Counted from the first letter of the stretch, positions 28,744-40,420 are shown. The stretch is 64,000 nt of DNA from an uncultured Bacteroides sp. (GCA_947074345.1 CAMTPH010000002.1:1-64000); one strand, 5' to 3'. Numbers and translations are program-made. The notes: generated from the letters alone by a model not told the origin.

Positions 28744-31700
28744 ATGAATTTAGCCAAATATTCATTAGACAACACAAAGGTTATCTACTTCTTTTTAGCC
28801 GTGCTGCTTATCGGTGGATTCTTTTCATTCGATAAACTAGGTAAGAAAGAAGATGCTCCTTTCGTTATCAAAACAGCTGTTATCATGACACGATATCCAG
28901 GTGCTGAACCAGCTGAAGTAGAACGACTGATAACCGAACCTATCTCTCGCGAAATACAAAGTATGAGCGGAGTATATAAAATCAAATCAGAGTCAATGTA
29001 TGGACTCTCTAAGATTACATTTGAATTACAACCTTCATTGTCAGCATCAATTATTCCTCAAAAGTGGGATGAGTTGCGTCGTAAGGTATTAAATATTCAA
29101 CCTCAACTACCTAGTGGAGCATCTACCCCAACTGTATCTGATGACTTTGGGGATGTATTCGGTATATATTACGGTTTAACTGCCGATGATGGATTTACTT
29201 ATGAAGAACTAAGAGATTGGTCTGAACGCATCAAAACGCAAGTAGTAACTGCCGATGGGGTAATGAAAGTTGCAACCTTTGGCGTTCAAACAGAAGTTAT
29301 AAACATCTATATTTCTGTAAACAAACTTGTTGGTATGGGAGTCGATCCTAAACAACTGGCTTCTTTGTTACAATCTCAAAATCAAATTATAAATGCAGGC
29401 GAAGTAAATGCAGGGGTACAACAACTAAGAATACTTGCTAATGGTGTATTTACGCAAGTAGAAGACATTAAGAGTCAAGTTATTACTACCAATGCAGGTC
29501 AAGTTAAAATAGGAGATATAGCTACAGTTGAAAAAGGATATATGGATCCTCCATCAACTATCATGCGTGTAAATGGTAAACGTGCTATTGGTATTGGTAT
29601 ATCTACCGACCCTACACGAGATGTAGTATTAACCGGTAAGAACGTAGATGCTAAGTTGCAACAGGTTCTTCCATTAATACCACTCGGTATTGAACTTGAA
29701 CCTTTATATCTAGAAAACGTAATTGCAAAAGAGGCAAATGATGGATTCGTATTAAACTTGATTGAATCATTGTTGATTGTTATCGTCATTATCATGATGG
29801 TAATGGGACTAAGAGCTGGATTCTTGATTGGTACTTCTCTTATTTTCTCAATTGCGGGTACACTATTAATAATGTCTATTGTAGGTGTAGGGCTTAATCG
29901 AACTTCACTGGCTGGGTTTATTATCGCGATGGGTATGTTGGTAGACAACGCCATTGTGGTAACCGATAATGCTCAAATTGCAATAGCACGTGGTATAGAT
30001 AGAAGAAAAGCACTGATAGATGGAGCAACTGGTCCACAATGGGGATTACTTGGAGCAACATTTATTGCGATTTGTTCATTCTTACCATTATACTTAGCAC
30101 CATCGGCTGTAGCTGAAATCGTAAAACCATTATTTGTTGTATTAGCAATCTCTCTTAGTTTAAGTTGGGTATTAGCTTTATCTCAAACAACAGTATTTGG
30201 TAACTTTATTCTTAAAGCTAAAGCAAAAAATGCTGGTAAAGATCCTTATGATAAACCATTCTATCATAAGTTCTCGAAACTATTACGTGCACTTATCAAA
30301 AGAAAGGTTTTAACTCTAGGCACAATGGTGCTATTGTTCATCGCCTCATTAGTAGGAATGGGATTGATGCCTCAGAACTTCTTCCCATCAATGGATAAAC
30401 CATATTATAAAGCAGATGTATTTTATCCAGATGGTTATAGCATAAATGATGTAGCCAATGAGATGAAACAGGTTGAAGAGCATCTATTAGGCATGCCAGA
30501 AGTGGAAAAAGTATCTATTACTTTTGGTAGTACTCCATTGCGTTACTACTTAGCATCAACATCTGTTGGTCCTAAACCTAACTTCTGTAGTATACTTGTA
30601 GAATTAAAGAGCAGTAAATATACGATTGATCACGAGGCTAAATTTGATACTTATATGAGAGAGAATTATCCAAGTGCGATAACACGTACTTCTCTCTTCA
30701 AATTATCTCCTGCAGTTGATGCTGCAATCGAAATCGGTTTTATAGGAAATAATGTAGACACATTAGTTATGCTGACTGATAAGGTGATTGAGATCATGTA
30801 TCAAAATCAAAACCTTATTAATATTCGTAACTCATGGGGAAACAAGATTCCTGTATGGAAACCTATGTATAGTCAAGAACGTGCGCAACCATTGGGTATC
30901 TCACGTCAAAGCATGGCACAAAGTATTCAAATCGGTACAAACGGTATGACTATCGGAGAATATCGCCAAGGTGACCAAGTATTGCCTATTTTATTAAAAG
31001 GTGCAAATGCTACTGATTCATTCAAGATTAATGATATACGCACATTGCCTGTATTTGGAACTAGTACAGAAGCTACGACACTCGAACAAATTGTCAATGA
31101 CTTCGACTTGTTATATCAATTCAGCAATTACAAAGACATTAATCGCGAAATGGTAATGATGGCTCAATGTGATGCACGAAGAGGATTCAATACAATGGCT
31201 GCTTTCAACGAAATTTGGAATCAAGTGAAAGATATGGAAGTACCTGAAGGTTATGTTATGAAGTATTTTGGCGAACAAGAAAGTCAAGACGAATCAAATG
31301 CTGCTTTGGCTGAAAACTTCCCATTAATGTTCTTCTTAATGTTTACAGTACTATTATTCTTATTCAGAACATATCGTAAACCTACTATAATCATTTTAAT
31401 GTTGCCACTTATCTTTATCGGTGTTGTACTAGGATTGTTCTTATTGAATAAATCGTTAGACTTCTTTGCAACTCTAGGTTTATTAGGGCTAATCGGAATG
31501 AATATTAAGAATGCCATTGTACTCGTAGACCAGATAGGTATTGAAATGAAATCTGGTAAAGCACCAGCCGATGCAGTAATTAGTGCTACAACGAGTCGTA
31601 TTGTACCTGTTGCAATGGCTTCAGGAACAACAATTCTAGGTATGTTACCATTGTTGTTTGATGCAATGTTTGGTGGTATGGCAGCTACAATTATGGGTGG

Positions 31701-31776
31701 TCTATTAGTAGCATCAGTTCTAACGTTGTTCGTTTTGCCAGTAGCATTTTGCGCTATTCATAAAATTAAAGCATAA
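28744..31776 (+). CDS. RND family multidrug efflux transporter (AcrB/MdtC-like)
   Basis: About 1010 aa; MTRYPGAEPAEVERLITEPISREIQSM; GLNRTSLAGFIIAMGMLVDNAIVVTDNA; SRIVPVAMASGTTILGMLPLL. Confidence 0.96.
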   Translation: MNLAKYSLDNTKVIYFFLAVLLIGGFFSFDKLGKKEDAPFVIKTAVIMTRYPGAEPAEVERLITEPISREIQSMSGVYKIKSESMYGLSKITFELQPSLSASIIPQKWDELRRKVLNIQPQLPSGASTPTVSDDFGDVFGIYYGLTADDGFTYEELRDWSERIKTQVVTADGVMKVATFGVQTEVINIYISVNKLVGMGVDPKQLASLLQSQNQIINAGEVNAGVQQLRILANGVFTQVEDIKSQVITTNAGQVKIGDIATVEKGYMDPPSTIMRVNGKRAIGIGISTDPTRDVVLTGKNVDAKLQQVLPLIPLGIELEPLYLENVIAKEANDGFVLNLIESLLIVIVIIMMVMGLRAGFLIGTSLIFSIAGTLLIMSIVGVGLNRTSLAGFIIAMGMLVDNAIVVTDNAQIAIARGIDRRKALIDGATGPQWGLLGATFIAICSFLPLYLAPSAVAEIVKPLFVVLAISLSLSWVLALSQTTVFGNFILKAKAKNAGKDPYDKPFYHKFSKLLRALIKRKVLTLGTMVLLFIASLVGMGLMPQNFFPSMDKPYYKADVFYPDGYSINDVANEMKQVEEHLLGMPEVEKVSITFGSTPLRYYLASTSVGPKPNFCSILVELKSSKYTIDHEAKFDTYMRENYPSAITRTSLFKLSPAVDAAIEIGFIGNNVDTLVMLTDKVIEIMYQNQNLINIRNSWGNKIPVWKPMYSQERAQPLGISRQSMAQSIQIGTNGMTIGEYRQGDQVLPILLKGANATDSFKINDIRTLPVFGTSTEATTLEQIVNDFDLLYQFSNYKDINREMVMMAQCDARRGFNTMAAFNEIWNQVKDMEVPEGYVMKYFGEQESQDESNAALAENFPLMFFLMFTVLLFLFRTYRKPTIIILMLPLIFIGVVLGLFLLNKSLDFFATLGLLGLIGMNIKNAIVLVDQIGIEMKSGKAPADAVISATTSRIVPVAMASGTTILGMLPLLFDAMFGGMAATIMGGLLVASVLTLFVLPVAFCAIHKIKA

Positions 31777-31802
31777 GGTTTAATTATTTAATCAGTATAA
31801 AG

Positions 31803-33095
31803 ATGAAAATTAAAATATTATCATTCATTTTGCTCGGTTTCAGTTTAAACCTTGGAGCACAAGAAGGGTTTATGAGCCTTGAAGAGTATCGTGAACGCGT
31901 AGAAGCATACAGTCAAGTGCTCAAGCAACAGAAGTTGCAAGCAGTTGGCAGTAGAGAAGCGCGTAAAGTTGCTCATACAGGATACCTTCCTCAAGTAGAT
32001 ATTGCAGGTAATGGAACGCTCAATTTAAGAAACCCTGATATATGGAGTGGCCCTGTGGGACAAGTAAGAAGTTATACATTTCAAGCTCAAGCAGTAGTTA
32101 CACAACCATTATATGCAGGCGGTTCTATCAATGCTAAATATAAAGTAGCTAAAGACAATGAGAAGTTAGATCAACTAAGTGTTGAAATGACCATTAATCA
32201 GATTAATTATCAGAGTGACTCGTATTATTGGAGTGCTTCGGCCGCTTATGCAACTCTTCATTCGGCTATGATGTATGAAAACATCGTAAAAGAGCAATAT
32301 ACTCTTATTAATGAAAGATTCACCCAAGGAGCAATCAGCCGTACAGATTTGCTTATGATTTCAACTCGTTTGAAAGAAGCTGAGTTGCAATTAATCCAAG
32401 CTCGTCAGAGTTATACATTAGCGTTGCAAAAGCTAAACATATTAATGGGTGTAGCCCCAAATGCTCCTGTAGAGAACTTGAGTGCTATTAACATACCATG
32501 CGAAGATATTCAATTAATGAATCTTGACGAAGTCTTGAATAGAAGACCTGAATACGAACAGTCTTTTATTAATATTCATAAATATGAAGTACAACGCAAA
32601 GCGGCTCTTAGCCAATATAATCCACAAGTTAGTATGTCTGTTGCTGCAGGATGGTTTACAATGAGTCCAAACTTTGGGTTCCCTACTCCATTTACTCCGA
32701 TAGCTAGCATGAATGTTTCTATTCCAATCTTTAGATGGGGCGCACGATTTAAAACCAATCGTGAGCAGAAAGCATATATCGCTATCCAACAGTTACAACA
32801 AAGCTATATAGCTGATAATATTAGTCAAGAGCTATCTGCTGCTACTACAAACCTAACAGAAACGTCTAAACAAGTAGATACAGCTGAATCTACTATTGCG
32901 GTAGCTAAAGAAAATCTTGATTTAATAACATACTCTTATAACGAAGGAAATGCTACAATGGTAGATGTATTGTCGGCACAGCTTTCGTGGTTGCAATCAC
33001 AAAACAATCTTATCAATGCTTTACTATCGCAAAAGATGGCTGTAGCAGACTATAAGAAAGTGATTAGTACAGATGATGAAATGGAAAATCAATAA
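31803..33095 (+). CDS. TolC family outer membrane efflux protein
   Basis: Signal peptide; paired outer-membrane efflux repeats (VTQPLYAGG, VSIPIFRWG); position after RND pump. Confidence 0.93.
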   Translation: MKIKILSFILLGFSLNLGAQEGFMSLEEYRERVEAYSQVLKQQKLQAVGSREARKVAHTGYLPQVDIAGNGTLNLRNPDIWSGPVGQVRSYTFQAQAVVTQPLYAGGSINAKYKVAKDNEKLDQLSVEMTINQINYQSDSYYWSASAAYATLHSAMMYENIVKEQYTLINERFTQGAISRTDLLMISTRLKEAELQLIQARQSYTLALQKLNILMGVAPNAPVENLSAINIPCEDIQLMNLDEVLNRRPEYEQSFINIHKYEVQRKAALSQYNPQVSMSVAAGWFTMSPNFGFPTPFTPIASMNVSIPIFRWGARFKTNREQKAYIAIQQLQQSYIADNISQELSAATTNLTETSKQVDTAESTIAVAKENLDLITYSYNEGNATMVDVLSAQLSWLQSQNNLINALLSQKMAVADYKKVISTDDEMENQ

Positions 33096-33111
33096 TTAGA
33101 TTACCATAAAC

Positions 33112-33154
33112 GAATAAAGCTCCATTCTCTATATGAGAATGGAGCTTTATTCGT
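33112..33154. terminator. Bidirectional terminator between convergent tolC-like and oadB-like genes
   Basis: CGAATAAAGCTCCATTCTC/GAGAATGGAGCTTTATTCG perfect stem. Confidence 0.85.
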
Positions 33155-33175
33155 TTATATACCTTTATCTAATGA

Positions 33176-34414
33176 CTATCCTCCTAAGAAAGATATAAGT
33201 ACACCTGCTGCTACGGCCGAACCGATTACACCAGAGATATTACTTGCCATACAATATTGCAGTACATGGTTTTTTGAATCATATTTCAAGGCTATTTCAT
33301 TGGCTACACGACTAGCCATTGGCACAGCACTTAAACCTGTTGCACCAATCAATGGATTAATCTTACGTGTAGAGAATAAATTGAATAGTTTTACAAAGAA
33401 GATACCCCCAGCAATACTTAACGCAAATGCTAAGAAACCACCAACAATGATACCTATAGTAGTCCAATCTAAAAAGGCTTCGGCAGTCATAGTAGCACCA
33501 ACCGATAAACCTAAAAAGATTGTTGCTGTATTCATAATGCTATTTGATGCAGCATCAAATAAGCGGAATGTAGAGCTACCAATCTCTTTAATAAGATTAC
33601 CAAACATCAACATACCAATCAAAGGTACCGCAGTAGGCACAAACATAGCAACCACTGTAGTAACAGCTATAGGAAATATGATTTTAAGTACTCGCATGTT
33701 CTTAATCTCATTTCCTGAAGGATGCATTTTCTCTTGTTCTTTCATATTGATGCTAAGTTCCTTTTTAGTACATAGCAAACGAACAACAGCCGGAATGATT
33801 ACCGGAACGAGTGCCATATAAGAGTAAGCTGCAATAGCTACCGGTCCTAGCAAATGAGGAGCAAGTTTGATGGTAGTAAAAATAGCCGTTGGGCCATCAG
33901 CTCCACCAATAATACCAAGCGATCCTGCTTCTTTGGGAGTAAAACCAATTAATATAGCAACCAACAATACAGTAAAGATACCTAACTGTGCAGCAGCTCC
34001 AAAAATAGAAAGACGAAGATTGCGCAACATTGGACCAAAATCGGTCAATGCACCTACCCCCATAAAAATGATTGGAGGTAAGAATCCAGTCTTAATCAAC
34101 ATGTAATACAAGAAGTTCATAATACCTAATTCATGAGCTATTTCATGCAAAGGCATTTCCCAAATGTTTTTCATAACACCATGTACCATGACCATTCCGT
34201 TCTCGTCAGCTTGAACAACACCCATCTCACCACCAGGGAAGTTAGCCAACAGTATACCAAAAGCAATAGGAACCAATAAAAGAGGTTCGTATTGTTTCTT
34301 AATACCAAGATAGAGAAGAACAAATCCAATAAGGTACATGATTAAAAACTGCGGTTCAGCAAAGATGTTGCTGAAGGCAGTCATATTATATAATTTATCT
34401 AAAATTTCTTCCAT
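33176..34414 (-). CDS. Na+-pumping decarboxylase beta subunit (OadB/MmdB-like)
   Basis: IFMGVGALTDFGPML, LGIIGGADGPTAIFTTIKLAP, FGNLIKEIG, GATGLSAVPMASRVA. Confidence 0.93.
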   Translation of the reverse strand: MEEILDKLYNMTAFSNIFAEPQFLIMYLIGFVLLYLGIKKQYEPLLLVPIAFGILLANFPGGEMGVVQADENGMVMVHGVMKNIWEMPLHEIAHELGIMNFLYYMLIKTGFLPPIIFMGVGALTDFGPMLRNLRLSIFGAAAQLGIFTVLLVAILIGFTPKEAGSLGIIGGADGPTAIFTTIKLAPHLLGPVAIAAYSYMALVPVIIPAVVRLLCTKKELSINMKEQEKMHPSGNEIKNMRVLKIIFPIAVTTVVAMFVPTAVPLIGMLMFGNLIKEIGSSTFRLFDAASNSIMNTATIFLGLSVGATMTAEAFLDWTTIGIIVGGFLAFALSIAGGIFFVKLFNLFSTRKINPLIGATGLSAVPMASRVANEIALKYDSKNHVLQYCMASNISGVIGSAVAAGVLISFLGG

Positions 34415-36249
34415 TATCCTATAGTCATTAATACATCATCTTCAGAAACAGTCTCTCCTGAGTTTGCACAAATAGAAGTAATAGTACCGGCAAACTCAGC
34501 TCTGATGGCATTGTAAGTTTTCATAGCCTCAACATAACAAAGCACATCACCCTCTTGTACGATATCACCTACCTTCAAAGGAGCCTCTTGTGTATTCTTA
34601 GTCAAGAAGAATTTACCTTCTAATGGAGACAACACCTCTTTGCCTTGACCTGGTATTGGAGTTGGTGCTCCTTCGCTTGCAGCAGGCAAAGCAGCTTCAC
34701 CATAAGCTACAGTTACTTTGTAAGCTTGACCATCAACTTGAACAGTCAATGTTTTAGGTTTAGCATCTTCGAGTGGAGATTTATCTCTTTCACGTTTACG
34801 TTTATCTACATCTTCCAAGAAATCTTCTTTCGCCTTACCGCTTCTGAAAGCTTCGTATTGAGCCGGATGCATAGCATATTCAAAGAGTTCTTCATCATCT
34901 TCTCCGCAGTCCCATTTATTCTCTTTCATCAGTTTACGATATTTATCCAATGCATCGGGATAGTTATCTTGAGGATTGCCTGTAAAGAACTTACGTCCTT
35001 CGCGCTCGGCCTTTTCAATAATCTCGGGAGCAAGATCACCAGGTAACATACCTGCTTTACCCAATATCATATCCCAAATATCATCAGCAATCATTCCCCA
35101 GCGTTCTTTGCCTTTTTCCATAGCAATTACGTTCATCATGGCCAAATTCTTAACATATTGACTGAATGGTGTAACCAATGGAGGATAACCCACACGTGGC
35201 CACACATAAGCAACTTCATTAAAGAGTTTGATAAGTAGTTGGTCTTGTGTCATAAATGGCAAGTTGTGCTTAGCCTTATATTTATTGATAGATTCAAGAT
35301 TAGCCTCTAAGTCAGTCATCAAGCTACCCATCATACCTCCTGGCAACCCAGGACCAAGCAATAAAGAGTTCATCAAACGGTTTTTAGGGCTGATGTATAG
35401 TCCTAAGAAGTCATCCATAAATTCTTGAATCAAAGCACGAACCTTCATATAAGCTTCCATGTTGATTTCAGGAACTTTAAATCCAGCATCCTTCAACATA
35501 GCCTGTACACTTATAAGGTCGGCATGACCAGTACCCCAAGAAAGAGGTTCCATACCTACATCAATATAATCACATCCGGCTTCGCAAACCTCTAGAATGC
35601 TTGCCATATTTAATCCAGGGCCTGCATGACTATGATATTGAATTGCTATATCAGGATATTCAGCTTTAATATTGGCAACAATTTTGCCCAAAGAAACAGG
35701 GCGACCAACACCTGCCATATCTTTAATGCAAATCTCGTCCGCCCCTAATCGTATTAATTCCAAAGCCATTTCGGTGTAATACTCAACCGTGTGGATGGGC
35801 GAATGTGTGATACAAAGTGAGCATTGCGAAATCATTCCCGCTTCTTTAGCATAGACTATCGAAGGAGCGATATTGCGTATATCATTTAAACCACAAAAAG
35901 TACGTGTGATATCTGTGCCTTGTGCTTTCTTTACTTTATAAAATAACTTACGTACATCGGCAGGTACAGGACTCATGCGTAGACCATTCAAGGCTCTATC
36001 GAGCATATGTGTTTGAATACCGGCATCATTAAATGGTTTAGTCCATTTGCGAACAGCTATATTAGGATTCTCACCAAACAATAAATTGACTTGTTCGAAG
36101 CCTCCACCATTAGTTTCAACACGAGCAAAACAGCCCATTTCAATAATAGCAGGAGCTACTTTTAGCAGTTGATCTACACGAGGAACATACTTACCGGCAC
36201 TTTGCCACATATCCCTGAATACCAAACTGAATTTTATTTCTTTCTTCAT
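34414..36249 (-). CDS. Oxaloacetate decarboxylase alpha-like / pyruvate carboxylase subunit B-like biotin protein
   Basis: HMGL-like carboxyltransferase fold (QCSLCITHSPIHTVEYY, IKDMAGVG, QYHSHAGPG) plus C-terminal biotinyl domain VEAMKTYN. Confidence 0.93.
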   Translation of the reverse strand: MKKEIKFSLVFRDMWQSAGKYVPRVDQLLKVAPAIIEMGCFARVETNGGGFEQVNLLFGENPNIAVRKWTKPFNDAGIQTHMLDRALNGLRMSPVPADVRKLFYKVKKAQGTDITRTFCGLNDIRNIAPSIVYAKEAGMISQCSLCITHSPIHTVEYYTEMALELIRLGADEICIKDMAGVGRPVSLGKIVANIKAEYPDIAIQYHSHAGPGLNMASILEVCEAGCDYIDVGMEPLSWGTGHADLISVQAMLKDAGFKVPEINMEAYMKVRALIQEFMDDFLGLYISPKNRLMNSLLLGPGLPGGMMGSLMTDLEANLESINKYKAKHNLPFMTQDQLLIKLFNEVAYVWPRVGYPPLVTPFSQYVKNLAMMNVIAMEKGKERWGMIADDIWDMILGKAGMLPGDLAPEIIEKAEREGRKFFTGNPQDNYPDALDKYRKLMKENKWDCGEDDEELFEYAMHPAQYEAFRSGKAKEDFLEDVDKRKRERDKSPLEDAKPKTLTVQVDGQAYKVTVAYGEAALPAASEGAPTPIPGQGKEVLSPLEGKFFLTKNTQEAPLKVGDIVQEGDVLCYVEAMKTYNAIRAEFAGTITSICANSGETVSEDDVLMTIG

Positions 36250-36279
36250 ATTTCTCTGATTCTATCGTATTAAATTAAG

Positions 36280-36537
36280 TTACATTTTCTCGATTTTGGT
36301 AATTTTACCCTTACTCTGAGTAACTACATTTACTGCAGCGGTAATAGCTGCAAGAATGTTTCCGGGAATAGGAGCAGGAGTTTTTGCCTGTTTTGGAGGA
36401 GCCACCTCTTCGGCTGGAACGTATTTATTAACAAGTATTGTTAGCAGTTTACCAAGTATGATGATTACTAGCAATATAATAAATACAGTAACCATACCTA
36501 CGGCCATCAGCCTAAAAGCTGTGCTAAGATTTTCCAT
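36280..36537 (-). CDS. OadG-like decarboxylase gamma subunit
   Basis: Small single-TM protein with proline/alanine-rich segment, upstream of OadA-like gene. Confidence 0.82.
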   Translation of the reverse strand: MENLSTAFRLMAVGMVTVFIILLVIIILGKLLTILVNKYVPAEEVAPPKQAKTPAPIPGNILAAITAAVNVVTQSKGKITKIEKM

Positions 36538-36672
36538 ATGATAATGTATTATTGATATTAAATGATTAATTTAAATTTTGCCCAAATTAGCAATAATTTA
36601 GATATATATTAACATTTACAAAGATAAAAATTGCTAAATAACATATGGAGTTCACAAATAAATGACACAAAA

Positions 36673-36712
36673 AAAAGGATTAGCAGCCTATTATAAAGCT
36701 ACTAATCCTTTT
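36673..36712 (-). terminator. Terminator after prfC
   Basis: AAAAGGATTAG...CTACTAATCCTTTT. Confidence 0.75.
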
Positions 36713-36736
36713 ATAAATCTTTCAACAACTAGTCTG

Positions 36737-38311
36737 TTAGAATTCGCTCGAGAAGTGGAATTTAATATTTTTGAAATCCATCTGAGCCATTTGCAACACA
36801 TAGTTAGAGTCGGCAAGGAATACATCTCTACCCTCTTTATCTTTTGCCATGAATTGATATTTACGCTTCTTGAATGCTTCAAGTTCTGCTTGATCATCAC
36901 TTTCAATCCAACAAGCTTTGTATAGACTGATTGGTTCCCAGCGACAAGATGCATTGTATTCGTTCAACAAACGATATTGGATAACTTCGAACTGAAGTTG
37001 ACCTACTGTACCGATAATCTTGCGACCGTTGAATTGATTAACAAACAACTGAGCCACCCCTTCGTCCATCAATTGGTCGATACCTTTAGCCAATTGTTTT
37101 TGTTTCATTGGATCTGCGTTCTCAATGTATTTAAACATTTCAGGAGAGAAACTTGGCAAACCACGGAAGTGAAGCATTTCGCCTTCGGTCAATGTATCAC
37201 CAATCTTGAATGTACCATTGTCTGGCAAACCGATAATATCTCCTGCATAAGCCTCATCAATCGTTGTTTTGCGTTGAGCCATAAACTGAGTAGGCGAAGA
37301 GAAACGCATGGTCTTATTGTGACGCACATGCGTATAGGGAGCATTACGAGTAAACTTACCAGAGCAAATCTTACAGAATGCGATACATGAACGGTGATTA
37401 GGGTCGATGTTGGCTGTAATCTTGAAGATGAAACCAGTAAACTTAGGCTCATCAGGACGAACTTCACGCTCTTCGGCTACTACAGGACGAGGACTTGGTG
37501 CGATTTCTACAAAGCAGTTCAATAGTTCTTGTACACCAAAGTTGTTTAGTGCAGAACCAAAGAATACCGGAGCACACTCACCATTTAAATAAGTTTCTTG
37601 ATCGAACTCAGGATATACACCTTCGATTAGCTCAAGATCCATACGCAACTTATCAGCAAGTGTTTCGCCGATGTGGTTGTCCAGTTCTGTAGAGTTAACA
37701 TCCACTTCAACCTTCTCTGTTACCATCTGTTTTGATGGTTGAAATAGGTCGAGTTTATTCTCATATATATTATATACCCCTTTGAAACGAGCCCCTTGTT
37801 CGATAGGCCATGACAAAGGACGTACTTTAATCATTAATTCCTCTTCAAGTTCATCAAGCAAATCGAATGGATCTTTACCTTCGCGGTCCATTTTATTAAC
37901 GAAAATGATTACCGGAGTATTACGCATACGACAAACTTCCATCAGTTTGCGTGTTTGAGTTTCCACCCCTTTTGCACCGTCTACTACAATGATTACACTA
38001 TCTACAGCAGTAAGTGTGCGATATGTATCTTCAGCAAAGTCTTGGTGACCGGGAGTATCAAGAATATTGATTTTATAATCTTGGTAATCGAACTCCATCA
38101 CAGAGGTTGTTACCGAAATACCACGTTGCTTCTCGATTTCCATCCAGTCAGACGTAGCAGTCTTTTTAATTTTATTGCTCTTCACAGCACCTGCCACTTG
38201 AATCTGTCCACCAAAAAGAAGTAACTTTTCAGTCAACGAAGTTTTACCGGCATCAGGGTGAGCAATGATGGCGAATGTACGCCTTCTTTGTATTTCGTTT
38301 AAATTTGCCAT
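36737..38311 (-). CDS. prfC: Peptide chain release factor 3
   Basis: [57 protein letters not shown]; start moved to 38311 ([11 protein letters not shown]). Confidence 0.95.
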   Translation of the reverse strand: MANLNEIQRRRTFAIIAHPDAGKTSLTEKLLLFGGQIQVAGAVKSNKIKKTATSDWMEIEKQRGISVTTSVMEFDYQDYKINILDTPGHQDFAEDTYRTLTAVDSVIIVVDGAKGVETQTRKLMEVCRMRNTPVIIFVNKMDREGKDPFDLLDELEEELMIKVRPLSWPIEQGARFKGVYNIYENKLDLFQPSKQMVTEKVEVDVNSTELDNHIGETLADKLRMDLELIEGVYPEFDQETYLNGECAPVFFGSALNNFGVQELLNCFVEIAPSPRPVVAEEREVRPDEPKFTGFIFKITANIDPNHRSCIAFCKICSGKFTRNAPYTHVRHNKTMRFSSPTQFMAQRKTTIDEAYAGDIIGLPDNGTFKIGDTLTEGEMLHFRGLPSFSPEMFKYIENADPMKQKQLAKGIDQLMDEGVAQLFVNQFNGRKIIGTVGQLQFEVIQYRLLNEYNASCRWEPISLYKACWIESDDQAELEAFKKRKYQFMAKDKEGRDVFLADSNYVLQMAQMDFKNIKFHFSSEF

Positions 38312-38337
38312 TCGATTATAATCGTCAGTAATAATAT

Positions 38338-39192
38338 TTATTGGTTTAATAGTGAGATACACTGAGCCAAGCTCTTTTCCCAATGAGGTATCTCAACACT
38401 ATAAGTCTCTTTAATTTTTGTTTTATCCAGCACTGAGAAGTGCGGACGTGTAGCTTTTGTAGGATAATCGACGCTGTGAAGCGGAAGCAATTCACATCCT
38501 TCGATACCTGCAATGCGATGTATTGCAACGGTAAAGTCATACCAAGAGCATACTCCTTCGTTGCTAAAATGATAAATGCCAGGCACAAACTCTTTGTTGA
38601 GGATAGCGAATATAGCTATTGCCAAATCGCGTGCATAAGTCGGAGTTCCTACTTGATCGAATATCACACCTAGTTTATCTCTCTCTCGGCCCAATCGTAA
38701 CATTGTTTTCACGAAGTTATTGCCAAAAGTAGAATACAACCAAGATGTACGAATAATGACCGATTGAGTACAAGCCTTCAGAACAGCATCCTCTCCAGCC
38801 AGTTTCGTATAACCATATACAGACTCCGGACAAGTTAAATCGGTCTCTACATAAGGCAGATAAGATTTACCATTGAAAACATAGTCGGTAGATATTTGAA
38901 TCATGGCAGCTCCATTTTGTTGAGCAGCCTTAGCTAAGTATCCGGGAGCGATGTGATTAATTTGATCGCAAGCATCTTTATGATCTTCAGCACTGTCTAC
39001 TGCCGTATATGCAGCACAGTTTATAATAAGTTGAATTGCATTGGTTAGAACAAACTCATTGACAGCCTGTTCATCGCATATATTCAACTCTTGCACATCG
39101 GTAAAGAAATAAGTATGATTAGGATAGGTATCGGCCAATAATTTAATTTCATTACCTAACTGTCCATTGGCTCCGGTAATAAGTATATTCAT
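38338..39192 (-). CDS. rfbD: dTDP-4-dehydrorhamnose reductase
   Basis: [58 protein letters not shown]. Confidence 0.94.
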   Translation of the reverse strand: MNILITGANGQLGNEIKLLADTYPNHTYFFTDVQELNICDEQAVNEFVLTNAIQLIINCAAYTAVDSAEDHKDACDQINHIAPGYLAKAAQQNGAAMIQISTDYVFNGKSYLPYVETDLTCPESVYGYTKLAGEDAVLKACTQSVIIRTSWLYSTFGNNFVKTMLRLGRERDKLGVIFDQVGTPTYARDLAIAIFAILNKEFVPGIYHFSNEGVCSWYDFTVAIHRIAGIEGCELLPLHSVDYPTKATRPHFSVLDKTKIKETYSVEIPHWEKSLAQCISLLNQ

Positions 39193-39194
39193 AA

Positions 39195-39737
39195 TTATTC
39201 TTCGAATTTCAATTCACCTTTTTTCTCTTTATCGTAGTAGTTAGCAAGCATTGACAAGAAACTGCTGATAGCATCAATTGCCTTTGCAGTCTCTTCGCTG
39301 ATTGTTTTCTTTTGAAGACGCAATAAGAAGATACCATATAGAGCCTCAAAACAAGTTTCAAGTTCTGGTTCTTCCTTGTTACCATTTTTACTTCGCAACT
39401 CAACTATAAAAGGCAACGCCTTAAAATAGGCTGCACTATAAAAAGGAAATTTCGATGAAGCTATGAGTTGTTTGTGCAAATCGGTCAATTGAATAATAAC
39501 ATTCTTATTAATCTGCAAATGACCATGCTCAACTACCCCTTCATCGCGCATCATATCAATAAGCTCTTTGTACCATGTGCGCACCTCTTCTTTACCCTCT
39601 TCAGGATATCGAGCAATGATCGAATCTTCCATTGCATCCAAGTCACACTTGTTTGCACGAATTAAGTCTTCGACTTGCCACATATAGATAAGATATTCAG
39701 CGATATTTCTTTCGCGAAGTTGTTGGGCCAATTTCAT
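39195..39737 (-). CDS. DUF4924-like conserved protein
   Basis: MKLAQQLRERNIAEYLIYMWQVEDLIRAN...; family name from memory. Confidence 0.75.
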   Translation of the reverse strand: MKLAQQLRERNIAEYLIYMWQVEDLIRANKCDLDAMEDSIIARYPEEGKEEVRTWYKELIDMMRDEGVVEHGHLQINKNVIIQLTDLHKQLIASSKFPFYSAAYFKALPFIVELRSKNGNKEEPELETCFEALYGIFLLRLQKKTISEETAKAIDAISSFLSMLANYYDKEKKGELKFEE

Positions 39738-39766
39738 CTCGTTTTCTCCTATTTAAAAGATTCCTA

Positions 39767-40420
39767 TTAATATAATGATTCGCCAAGCAAAGTATATATC
39801 AAACCACCTATTGATACAACCATTACAATTGTACCGATGATGCGATTTAAAATCCAAATGCCACGCAAGTTGAATTTCTTTCGTAGTTTATTCACACAAA
39901 ATGTGATACCCAACCACCAAGCCAATGCCCCAATAGCAATACCTAAATATCCTGAGATAGTCTCAGAAAGCAATACACCGGGTTGCAAGAAAGAAAATCG
40001 GGCAAAAAGACCAATAAACAAGAAAATGATAAGCGGGTTTGAAAGTGTTACCAAAAAAGCAGTAACAAAGTTATGCAGATAAGTGCCCTTACTTGAAGAT
40101 ACGGGACGTATAGACTGCACCGGATTGCTTCGGAATGTATAAATACCAAAGATCAGAAGCATGACACTACCCAATAACTGTAAGTAAAATATATTTTTAT
40201 CTATATAATCAAAGATAAAACTCATGCCATAACCGGTAAGCAAAGCATAAGCAATATCGCTAATTGATGCACCTAATCCGGTTATAAAGCCATACCATCG
40301 TCCTTTATTTAATGTTCTCTGTATACACAATACGCCAACAGGCCCCAAAGGCGCAGATACAATGACGCCAATAGCAAAACCTTTTATTAATATATCTAAT
40401 ATAGTAACTGTTTCAAGCAT
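39767..40420 (-). CDS. LysE family translocator
   Basis: GFAIGVIVSAPLGPVGVLCIQRTLNKGRWYGFITGLGASISDIAYALL. Confidence 0.92.
   Translation of the reverse strand: MLETVTILDILIKGFAIGVIVSAPLGPVGVLCIQRTLNKGRWYGFITGLGASISDIAYALLTGYGMSFIFDYIDKNIFYLQLLGSVMLLIFGIYTFRSNPVQSIRPVSSSKGTYLHNFVTAFLVTLSNPLIIFLFIGLFARFSFLQPGVLLSETISGYLGIAIGALAWWLGITFCVNKLRKKFNLRGIWILNRIIGTIVMVVSIGGLIYTLLGESLY

Noticed and set aside
29499-29954. 151-aa antisense ORF inside the RND pump gene
   Set aside because: Low-complexity mirror of transmembrane codons; not credible.
33300-33821. 173-aa plus-strand ORF antisense to oadB-like gene
   Set aside because: Shadow ORF opposite a conserved membrane protein.
38312-38383. N-terminal extension of prfC in the ORF track
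   Set aside because: Overlaps the end of rfbD and lacks homology-like sequence; the conserved start [24 protein letters not shown] is at 38311.
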